Shown here: positions 1 through 5,394 of the stretch, in pieces | How the letters are laid out: the number at the start of each line of letters is the position of its first letter | Numbering within the stretch: position 1 is the first letter of the stretch | Source: JAIPEK01 sp041685935 | Lineage (GTDB): Bacteria; Desulfobacterota; Desulfobacteria; Desulfobacterales; Desulfobacteraceae | Length of the DNA: 5,394 nucleotides | Direction: 5' to 3' | Assembly (NCBI GenBank): GCA_041685935.1 | Contig: JAWLES010000169.1 | Span: forward strand, 1-5,394 | Notes under the pieces: model-generated | Told to the model about the DNA's origin: nothing | Databases searched by the model: none | The model's input: the letters and a program-made list of their open reading frames with translations, nothing else | Position numbers and translations under genes: made by a program

Positions 1-1121
1 TTGGTGGTTCCGCGGGTCAGCCCGAATACCGCGCCCCTGACATCCGGGTCCCAGTACGGGGCACCCAGGCCCACAAAGGCGGGCACCAAGTAAACACCTT
101 CGGTGCTTGGCACCCGGTCGGCATAGGCCTCGGAGTCTTCTGCGTTCCTGAACATCCGCAGTCCGTCCCTGAGCCACTGAATAGCGGAACCAGCCACAAA
201 CACCGAGCCTTCCAGGGCGTATTCCACTTTATTGTCAATTCCCCATGCGATCGTCGTCAACAGCCCGCTTTCGGATTTTACCGCAGTCTCCCCTGTGTTC
301 ATCACCATAAAACAGCCTGTGCCGTAGGTGTTTTTAACCATACCCTTTTCAAAGCAGGCCTGGCCGAAAAGGGCTGCCTGCTGGTCTCCTGCGATTCCGG
401 CGATGGGAATTTCAAATCCTGAAAAGGCTTCCCTGGAGGTATATGCGTATACCTGAGACGAGGGCCTCACCTCGGGAAGCATGGAAGCGGGTATTTGAAG
501 GTGTTTGAGGAGCCCTTCATCCCATTTGAGTTCGTGGATATTGTAAATAAGGGTCCGGGAAGCGTTCGTATAGTCGGTGACATGGACTCTGCCCCTGGTA
601 AGCTTCCAGATGAGCCACGTATCCACGGTGCCGAAAAGAAGATCCCCTTTTTCAGCTTTTTCCCTGGCACCTTCCACATTGTCGAGGATCCACCTGATCT
701 TGGTTCCGGAAAAATAGGCATCCACCATAAGCCCCGTCTTTTCCCTGAACTCTTCTTCCAGGCCCCTCTCCTTGAGTTCCCTGCAGATATCCGCTGTCTG
801 GCGGGACTGCCAAACCACTGCGTTGTATACCGGAAGCCCGGTGTGTCTATCCCAGACCACGGCTGTTTCACGCTGGTTGCTGATTCCGACTGCATGGATA
901 TTTTCGCCGGAAATTTCCCTGTGGGCAATGGCTTCAGCCACAACCGACTGCACCGAGGACCATATTTCAGTTGCATCATGCTCCACCCACCCCGGTTTCG
1001 GGAAATATTGCCGGAATTCTTTCCTGGTGGTCAGAACGATCTTGCCCCGGGAATTGAAAACAATTGCCCTTGAACTTGTCGTGCCCTGGTCAATCGCAAG
1101 AATGTAAGTCCCGTCAGTCAT
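1..1121 (-). CDS. glpK: Glycerol kinase, N-terminal 373 residues (3' end outside window)
   Basis: Glycerol kinase phosphorylates glycerol to sn-glycerol 3-phosphate with ATP in the cytoplasm, the entry step of glycerol use. The frame is open from ATG at 1121 to the window edge, giving 373 of the usual ~500 residues. Family hallmarks are all present: the phosphate-binding IDQGTTSSRA (10-19), PKPGWVEHD (41-49), NQRET with Arg84-Glu85, Tyr136 in AYFSGTK, FGTVDTWLIWKLT (163-175), VTDYTNASRT (181-190), the catalytic Asp246 in GIAGDQQAALFGQ, TYGTGCF (265-271) and GAPYWDP (353-359). Numbering matches E. coli GlpK without gaps in these blocks. The start is backed by AAAGGA 8 nt upstream. One oddity is that the loop at 231-237, which in E. 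coli binds fructose-1,6-bisphosphate (GGKGGTR), reads EAFSGFE here. The C-terminal region that contacts EIIA-Glc in enterics cannot be judged. Identification is secure from sequence recall. Confidence 0.97.
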   Translation of the reverse strand, partial: MTDGTYILAIDQGTTSSRAIVFNSRGKIVLTTRKEFRQYFPKPGWVEHDATEIWSSVQSVVAEAIAHREISGENIHAVGISNQRETAVVWDRHTGLPVYNAVVWQSRQTADICRELKERGLEEEFREKTGLMVDAYFSGTKIRWILDNVEGAREKAEKGDLLFGTVDTWLIWKLTRGRVHVTDYTNASRTLIYNIHELKWDEGLLKHLQIPASMLPEVRPSSQVYAYTSREAFSGFEIPIAGIAGDQQAALFGQACFEKGMVKNTYGTGCFMVMNTGETAVKSESGLLTTIAWGIDNKVEYALEGSVFVAGSAIQWLRDGLRMFRNAEDSEAYADRVPSTEGVYLVPAFVGLGAPYWDPDVRGAVFGLTRGTT

Positions 1122-1135
1122 TTGATCCGTCCTTT
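1122..1135 (-). promoter_or_regulatory. Ribosome binding site of glpK
   Basis: Read on the minus strand, AAAGGA (1135-1130) lies 8 nt before the ATG at 1121. It agrees with the start that aligns with E. coli GlpK Met1. Confidence 0.75.
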
Positions 1136-1155
1136 ATCGCTGGTTGTGCAGAATG

Positions 1156-1183
1156 AAAGGCGATAATTTGACGATATGCCTTT
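1156..1183. repeat. Imperfect inverted repeat in the glpK-acuI intergenic region
   Basis: AAAGGC at 1156-1161 is matched by GCCTTT at 1178-1183, with a further partly paired ATA/TAT just inside and a 16-bp centre. It overlaps the -35 of the candidate acuI promoter and would lie in the glpK leader transcript. It could be an operator or a weak leader hairpin, but the arms are short and chance is possible. Confidence 0.3.
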
Positions 1184-1196
1184 TATGCTTTATTCT
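1168..1196 (+). promoter_or_regulatory. Candidate sigma70-type promoter for acuI
   Basis: TTGACG (1168-1173) is followed, after exactly 17 bp, by TATTCT (1191-1196). The -35 matches 5 of 6 consensus bases and the -10 matches 4 of 6. Transcription would begin near 1203 and leave a leader of about 110 nt before acuI. A perfect TATAAT at 1214-1219 lies downstream, but no -35 sits at proper spacing from it. Either could be the real site. Confidence 0.4.
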
Positions 1197-1211
1197 GGTA
1201 TAACAGATTGC

Positions 1212-1240
1212 AGTATAATACGGTTTCAAGACCTTTTCAA
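1212..1240 (-). promoter_or_regulatory. Probable sigma70-type promoter for glpK
   Basis: On the minus strand, TTGAAA (1240-1235) and TATACT (1217-1212) are separated by 17 bp, each matching 5 of 6 consensus bases. Transcription would start near 1205, giving a glpK leader of about 85 nt. It is the best promoter match in the intergenic region. It points towards the acuI candidate at 1168-1196, so the two predicted start sites nearly coincide. Confidence 0.55.
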
Positions 1241-1300
1241 CCGGAAAAGACCCGCCTTTAAAAAGGAAACCGGCACGGTAAACAGGGAAAACAAGGCAAA

Positions 1301-1308
1301 AAGGAGGG
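1301..1308 (+). promoter_or_regulatory. Strong ribosome binding site of acuI; decides the start
   Basis: AAGGAGGG contains a full AGGAGG (1302-1307), 6 nt before the ATG at 1314. An in-frame ATG at 1176 would add 46 residues, but that extension resembles no YhdH/AcuI N-terminus and lies within the promoter region. Confidence 0.85.
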
Positions 1309-1313
1309 AAATT

Positions 1314-2300
1314 ATGTACAGGGCGCTGGTTGCGGAAAAAGAGGAAGATGGCTTCAAAAGATCCGTAAAAGAGCTCCGTCTCAGGGACCTCCCTGACAAT
1401 GACACCCTTGTGCGGGTCATGTACTCTTCTTTGAATTATAAGGATGCGCTTTCAGCCACCGGCAACAGGGGCGTTACCCGGAAATTCCCCCATACCCCCG
1501 GCATTGATGCGGCAGGTGTTGTTGAGGAAACTGAAAGCAGTCTTGTTGAAACAGGGGATGAAGTAATAGTTACAAGCTATGATCTGGGCATGAATACACC
1601 GGGAGGATTTGGTGAATATATCCGGGTGCCTGCCGAATGGATAGTCAGGCTTCCGGCCGGACTCTCGCTTAAGCAGAGCATGATCTACGGCACTGCCGGT
1701 TTCACCGCAGGGATGTCGGTTTATGAACTTGTATCGCGGATCAATCACTCTGATGGAGAGATTCTTGTCACCGGCGCCACAGGAGGGGTCGGATCAATGG
1801 CAGTGTCGATTCTCTCCGGGCTCGGTTACAGCGTGGCATGTGTTTCAGGCAAACCTGATGCTGCAGACTATCTCAAGCCTTTGGGGGCGGGAAGAATCAT
1901 TGACCGGGAAGCGTTTTTGAAAGATCATGAAAAGCCTTTGCTCAAGGAAACATGGGCCGGCGGGATCGATACCGCAGGAGGGCAGATTCTTGCCTGTACT
2001 GTGAAATCCGCAAAGCTCTCAGGCGTGGTGACATGCTGTGGAAATGCAGCTTCAGGGGATCTGCCTTTAACTGTTTTTCCGTTTATCCTCAGAGGAGTTT
2101 CCCTTGCAGGCATCGATTCCCAGCATTGTCCAATGGAGCTCAGACAAAAGATCTGGAACCGTCTTGCAGGTGACTGGAAAGTCGAAGGCCTGGAGAGCAT
2201 TTGTACCGAAACCGGTCTTGACGGTCTGGATCATTATATCCACGGGATTTTAAAAGGAGAGATGACAGGCAGGGTCGTGGTTAAAGTATGTGATGATTAG
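1314..2300 (+). CDS. acuI: Acrylyl-CoA reductase (NADPH) / YhdH-type MDR oxidoreductase
   Basis: This is a zinc-independent medium-chain dehydrogenase/reductase of the YhdH/AcuI family. Characterised members reduce acryloyl-CoA to propionyl-CoA with NADPH in the cytoplasm, removing a toxic electrophile made in acrylate, DMSP or 3-hydroxypropionate metabolism. The product is 328 residues, the normal family length. Visible blocks are YSSLNYKDALSATG (37-50), FPHTPGIDAAG (58-68), GGFGEYIRVP (97-106), GTAGFTAGMSV (126-136), the Rossmann loop VTGATGGVGSMA (152-163), VSGK (177-180) at the end of the second strand where the NADPH 2'-phosphate is held, WAGGIDTAG (214-222), PFILRGVSLAGIDS (256-269) and a C-terminal GRVVVKV (319-325). 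It is very like E. coli YhdH throughout. No zinc-ligand pattern is evident. It stands alone on its strand, divergent from glpK, and its TAG stop abuts the stop of the next gene. The family is secure; the natural substrate here is inferred from the family. Confidence 0.92.
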   Translation: MYRALVAEKEEDGFKRSVKELRLRDLPDNDTLVRVMYSSLNYKDALSATGNRGVTRKFPHTPGIDAAGVVEETESSLVETGDEVIVTSYDLGMNTPGGFGEYIRVPAEWIVRLPAGLSLKQSMIYGTAGFTAGMSVYELVSRINHSDGEILVTGATGGVGSMAVSILSGLGYSVACVSGKPDAADYLKPLGAGRIIDREAFLKDHEKPLLKETWAGGIDTAGGQILACTVKSAKLSGVVTCCGNAASGDLPLTVFPFILRGVSLAGIDSQHCPMELRQKIWNRLAGDWKVEGLESICTETGLDGLDHYIHGILKGEMTGRVVVKVCDD

Positions 2301-3089
2301 CTATTTGTAATGGTTAAGTATCTCTGTGACGCGTCCGTCTGCTTTGAGCCGTGAAAGCTCCCGGTTGAAGTCTTTGATAAAACCGTGCCACTTTGTGTCG
2401 GTATACATCAAAGCCAAGCCTGAAGAATCAATCGGTTTTGAAAATGTGAAATCGGAGCCGGACAGGGACCGGTGCCTTTTCAGGGTCCATAACGCCACCA
2501 GCTTGTTCATGACCGCTGCATCCCCCCTTTTACCTTTCAGCATTTTAAGCATATAACAATGAGACGGGGTATCCGATCTTGTCAGCCTGCCTGAAGAAAA
2601 ATAGGGATCGAGTGTGGGGTAAGTGTACCCGAGATGGGTAATCACGGTTATGTTTCTCAGTTCATCCAGGTTATTGAACCGGATCGGGCTTGCCTTCCTG
2701 GAGACCAGAACGTCATCCACTCTGAGGATAGGGTCGGACCAGAAGTACCGGTCCGGATTGTCAACCCATTCGAGTCCGTCAAATCTGAAGTCGATCAGTC
2801 CGTTTTCCAGCATCGCGATATCCCGTTTTTCAGGATAAGAAGCTGTTTTTACAGTGTACCCGAGTTTTTCGGAAATTTTCTTGAAAATGTCCATGAGGAT
2901 ACCTTCCCCTGTACCGGGGAAGCCGGATTTTGAAGGGTCTGTGATTAAATACGGAGCCCAGCCTCCGCCCAGGCTTATGGTTATCTCCTGTTTTTCCCGT
3001 GCCTCGCTCAGAGCGGGATTTAAAACCCAGGCGGCAATGAAAAGAGTGGTAAACAAAAGAGCCGTTTTTATGATGCAAAAGGGTTTCAT
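2301..3089 (-). CDS. Periplasmic solute-binding protein, family 3 (SBP_bac_3), coupled to a sensor kinase
   Basis: This is a 262-residue secreted binding protein of the type-II periplasmic fold used for polar amino acids and related solutes. Residues 1-30 form a Sec signal peptide (MKPFCIIK, then a hydrophobic stretch to about 27, probable cleavage after SEA at 30). No lipobox is seen. Family features are GGGWAPYLI (41-49), GILMDIFKKISEKLGY (63-78), LENGLIDFRFDGLEW (94-108), FWSDPILRVDDVLVS (116-130), LDELRNITVITHLGYTYP (141-158) and GDAAVMNK (189-196). The positions that in HisJ-type proteins hold the alpha-carboxylate (Arg in SITEKR) and the alpha-amino group (Asp161) appear as a displaced Arg114 and as Asn195, so an ordinary amino acid is not the obvious ligand. 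The start overlaps the kinase stop (ATGA) behind a weak GGGA 7 nt upstream. No permease or ATPase follows, so sensing with the kinase is more likely than transport. The ligand is unknown. Confidence 0.85.
   Translation of the reverse strand: MKPFCIIKTALLFTTLFIAAWVLNPALSEAREKQEITISLGGGWAPYLITDPSKSGFPGTGEGILMDIFKKISEKLGYTVKTASYPEKRDIAMLENGLIDFRFDGLEWVDNPDRYFWSDPILRVDDVLVSRKASPIRFNNLDELRNITVITHLGYTYPTLDPYFSSGRLTRSDTPSHCYMLKMLKGKRGDAAVMNKLVALWTLKRHRSLSGSDFTFSKPIDSSGLALMYTDTKWHGFIKDFNRELSRLKADGRVTEILNHYK
3086..3089 (-). promoter_or_regulatory. ATGA stop/start overlap coupling kinase and binding protein
   Basis: On the minus strand the four bases ATGA hold the binding-protein start (3089-3087) and the kinase TGA stop (3088-3086). 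With only a weak GGGA upstream at 3100-3097, translation of the second gene probably depends on ribosomes finishing the first. Confidence 0.85.
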
Positions 3090-5353
3090 GCTGTTTTCCC
3101 GGTTCCGGCTGTCCGGTCCAGTGCTTTTCTTACCGCCCGGGCAAGTGAATTCATGTCGACCGGTTTTTGCAGGTATTCGGCAAAACCGGATTCTGCTGCT
3201 GAAGCTTTTGAGATTTTGGAGTTATGCCCGGTACACAGAATAACCGGAACATCCTGCCGTATGGAATGGGCTTCCCGTGCAAACATATCCCCTGTCATCC
3301 GCGGCATGGTCATGTCCGTGATCAGAAGGTCGTACTTGCAGGGGGATTTTTTGAACCACTCAAGCGCCTCTTCCGGATCTGTTGTGCTGGTTACCTGGTA
3401 CCCGAGAGCTTCCAGGAGCTGATGGCCGGTATCCACGAGCATTTCTTCATCATCAACCAGAAGGATTTGCCCGGATCCCTGCAAAAGTTCCAGTTCTGAT
3501 TCCGGTTCCCGTGTCTTGGGGGTTGCCTTCACAGCAGGTAAAAAGATTTCAAAAACCGTACCCTCTCCAAGCCTGCTTGAAACCCGTATGCCTCCGTTTC
3601 GGCCCTTGACGATCCCAAGGATGGTGGAGAGTCCCAGTCCTGATCCTTTGCCCACATCCTTGGTGGTAAAGTAGGGATCAAAAATCCTGGAAAGGTTTTT
3701 CTCTGAAATTCCGTGGCCCGTATCTGTCACCGTTGTTTTGACATAGTCGCCCGGTACAAGTTCAGGATCGAATGCAGCCTCTTCCTTGCCGAGGGATACC
3801 TCTTCCATGCAGATGTTGATCACGCCGCGTTCTTCCATTGCATGGGCAGCGTTGGTGCACAGATTTACCAGGATCTGGTGGATCTGGGTTCCGCTCAGCT
3901 CTACCATGGGGAGATCGGGTGCAATATCGCTTTTAAATTCAATGCTGGAGGGAATTGTGGATTTGAGCATTTCAAGCGCCTCTTTAGCAACCGGCCTGAT
4001 ATCAGTGACGTGCTGTTCCTGTGCATCATCTTTCCGGGTAAAGGTCAGCAGCTGTTTCACAATATCTCTTGCCCTTAACCCGGCGGAGTTGATCTGTTCA
4101 AGAGATTTTTGAACCGGGTCTGAAGGAAGTGCTTCACTCCTTGCGATTTCCGTATACCCCAGGATTATTCCCAGGATATTGTTGAAATCATGGGCGATTC
4201 CCCCGGTCAGTGTGCCCAGTGCTTCAGCTTTCTGGGCATGCCGCAGCCTTTCTTCAAGTATTTTTTCCTTTGATATGTCGGAAAACATGCCGCGCATACC
4301 CCTGATTCTGCTGTTTTCATAAACAGGCAGACTGTTCAGGCGAACCCAGACATAACCCTTTTCTTTTGTCACCATACGGCATTCAAAAGTTTCTGATTTT
4401 GCAGAAGAGGTGTTCCGTAACAGGTTTTGAATACATGACAGGTCCTCCGGGTGCAGAAAATCGAAAATTGATTCCCCGGTCATCAGCAAAGAGCTGAATC
4501 CGGCGATCCTTTCCACAACAGGGCTGATATACGAAATCCTTCCCTGTTCATCAGTTGTATAGATCACGTCATTGATGTTTTCCACCAGCTCTCTGTATTT
4601 TTTTTCGCTTTCCAGCAGGGCTTGCTCCGCCTCCTTTCTTTCAGAGAGTTCCCGGTTCAGTCTTTGCATCTGGGAATCAATGGTGCGTCCCATCCTTTCA
4701 AGCAGGTCTGTGATCGGGGCAAATTCAGCATAGGGAATTCGGGTTTCAGGCGGATCGTAATTTCCTGAAGCATACCTTTTTACAATGGCTCCGAGTTCGT
4801 GTAAAGGGGTGTGGAAAAAACGGCGCAGGAAAAGCGTCAGCAAAATTAAAAGAAAAACCAGACTGAATATCAGTATGATGGCGCTGGTCAGTAAAAAATC
4901 TTTTTTGATCAGTTCAAAATGCCGCATGTTAAGGGAAATTTCAGCATGTCCGGCTGTGGAGCCTTCATGAACGATATCGGCGTTCCTCTTCACTACCCCC
5001 TTTTCTTCCTTTTTTTTCAGAAACAGAACATTATCCCATGTGTCTGTGATTTTTACCTCCGTGACAAGATCGTTGCTGGCGAATGAAGTTCCGATTCTCT
5101 CTATAACCGGCTCGTTCAGGCTCCACATGGGGATTTCCAGGTTCCGGCAGAGGGAGTTGATGTATTCATCCGCTTTTTCCTCAAGGCTGTTTCTGGCTTT
5201 AAAAGACGTATAGAAAACACTGGCGAATATGCCGAAAATGAAGACGATAAGGATGGAAAAACAAAGCGCGGCGGTAAAGCCTTTTGTTATTGACCGCTGT
5301 TTTTCCTGTTTAATCCGGGGGGCGGTTTTTCCCTGTGGTCGGTTTTCTGCCAT
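3086..5353 (-). CDS. Membrane hybrid sensor histidine kinase (periplasmic sensor-HAMP-PAS-HisKA-HATPase_c-REC)
   Basis: This 755-residue inner-membrane kinase should autophosphorylate on histidine and pass the phosphate to its own receiver. In order: a basic cytoplasmic N-terminus; membrane segment 1 (about 27-48); a periplasmic region of about 100 residues (49-152) with an IPMWSLNEPVIERI motif (74-87), resembling CHASE-type sensors; membrane segment 2 (about 153-176); HAMP (about 177-230); a coiled coil (225-255); and PAS with PAC (250-365). The kinase core has His388 in GGIAHDFNNIL, an N-box with Asn497 and Asn501, G1 DTGHGI (Asp544), the F-box FDPYFTTK and G2 GSGLGL (570-575). The receiver (628-745) has Asp634/Asp635, phosphoacceptor Asp680 in LITDMTMP, Thr708 and Lys730. 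All catalytic residues are intact. There is no Hpt domain and no separate response regulator in view, so the downstream target is unknown. ATG at 5353 is used because the only upstream AAGGA (5370-5366) is 12 nt away, a rather long spacing. The binding-protein gene follows by ATGA overlap. Confidence 0.95.
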   Translation of the reverse strand: MAENRPQGKTAPRIKQEKQRSITKGFTAALCFSILIVFIFGIFASVFYTSFKARNSLEEKADEYINSLCRNLEIPMWSLNEPVIERIGTSFASNDLVTEVKITDTWDNVLFLKKKEEKGVVKRNADIVHEGSTAGHAEISLNMRHFELIKKDFLLTSAIILIFSLVFLLILLTLFLRRFFHTPLHELGAIVKRYASGNYDPPETRIPYAEFAPITDLLERMGRTIDSQMQRLNRELSERKEAEQALLESEKKYRELVENINDVIYTTDEQGRISYISPVVERIAGFSSLLMTGESIFDFLHPEDLSCIQNLLRNTSSAKSETFECRMVTKEKGYVWVRLNSLPVYENSRIRGMRGMFSDISKEKILEERLRHAQKAEALGTLTGGIAHDFNNILGIILGYTEIARSEALPSDPVQKSLEQINSAGLRARDIVKQLLTFTRKDDAQEQHVTDIRPVAKEALEMLKSTIPSSIEFKSDIAPDLPMVELSGTQIHQILVNLCTNAAHAMEERGVINICMEEVSLGKEEAAFDPELVPGDYVKTTVTDTGHGISEKNLSRIFDPYFTTKDVGKGSGLGLSTILGIVKGRNGGIRVSSRLGEGTVFEIFLPAVKATPKTREPESELELLQGSGQILLVDDEEMLVDTGHQLLEALGYQVTSTTDPEEALEWFKKSPCKYDLLITDMTMPRMTGDMFAREAHSIRQDVPVILCTGHNSKISKASAAESGFAEYLQKPVDMNSLARAVRKALDRTAGTGKTA

Positions 5354-5394
5354 TGGTGTCTGATGTCCTTGTTGGTTCCGTTCCGGAAAAACAA
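5354..5394 (-). other. Leader upstream of the kinase gene
   Basis: These 41 bases hold AAGGA (5370-5366), 12 nt before the kinase ATG, and an 8-bp perfect palindrome TTCCGGAA (5381-5388). No -35/-10 pair is seen, so the promoter, or an upstream gene of the same operon, lies beyond the window edge. Confidence 0.4.

Noticed and set aside
467..979. 170-residue minus-strand open frame
   Set aside because: It lies within glpK in a different frame and is low in recognisable motifs; the glpK frame is continuous across it.
495..1073. 192-residue open frame on the plus strand opposite glpK
   Set aside because: It is antisense to a fully recognisable glycerol kinase, has no family resemblance, and is explained by the codon pattern of the real gene.
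1197..1212. Sigma54-like TGG...TTGCA upstream of acuI
   Set aside because: The GG and GC dinucleotides are separated by 11 bases rather than the required 10.
1176..1313. In-frame N-terminal extension of acuI starting at ATG 1176
   Set aside because: The extra 46 residues match nothing in YhdH/AcuI proteins, overlap the promoter region, and the strong AGGAGG at 1302 serves the ATG at 1314.
2278..2320. Near direct repeat TGGTTAAAGTA / TGGTTAAGTA, 33 bp apart, spanning the acuI and binding-protein ends
   Set aside because: Both copies are coding in unrelated genes and differ by an indel; 10-11 bp similarity is within chance and no element boundaries are seen.
2200..2400. Possible Rho-independent terminator between the convergent genes
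   Set aside because: Only 4-bp stems such as ACCG/CGGT near 2210 and GAGC/GCTC near 2350 occur, with no T tract after them.
3713..4112. Two overlapping plus-strand open frames (121 and 108 residues) opposite the kinase
   Set aside because: They are antisense to the HisKA/HATPase core, whose motifs are all intact, and have no ribosome binding site or family features.

Overview
The window carries four protein genes on both strands and almost no non-coding DNA. From left to right they are: glycerol kinase (glpK, minus strand, C-terminal quarter outside the window); an MDR-family acrylyl-CoA reductase / YhdH-type oxidoreductase (acuI, plus strand); a small secreted family-3 solute-binding protein (minus strand); and a large membrane-bound hybrid sensor histidine kinase (minus strand). 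The organism is probably a Gram-negative bacterium, because the binding protein has a Sec signal peptide and the kinase has a two-membrane-segment sensor. The gene style (PAS plus a GIAHDFNN-type kinase core plus a receiver, with an orphan binding protein alongside) suggests a deltaproteobacterium / Desulfobacterota such as a sulfate reducer. That placement is an impression from style, not a demonstrated assignment.

glpK and acuI are divergent and share a 192-bp intergenic region (1122-1313), the only non-coding stretch of any size. It holds a good sigma70-type promoter for glpK, a weaker candidate for acuI that faces it, an imperfect inverted repeat, and a ribosome binding site for each gene. 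The strong AGGAGG at 1302 places the acuI start at 1314, not at the in-frame ATG at 1176.

The kinase and the binding protein form a translationally coupled pair: the kinase stop and the binding-protein start overlap as ATGA at 3089-3086. No permease or ATPase gene lies downstream, since the binding-protein gene ends exactly where acuI ends. The simplest reading is that the periplasmic protein presents a ligand to the kinase rather than feeding a transporter. A hand comparison suggests that the residues that normally hold an alpha-amino acid are not conserved, so the ligand may be something else. The kinase's final output partner (Hpt protein or response regulator) is not in view.

No RNA gene, mobile element, CRISPR array or convincing terminator was seen. 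All four genes belong to known families. The points most worth a second look are the kinase/binding-protein pair, the altered binding pocket, the altered fructose-1,6-bisphosphate loop of GlpK, and the face-to-face promoter arrangement.
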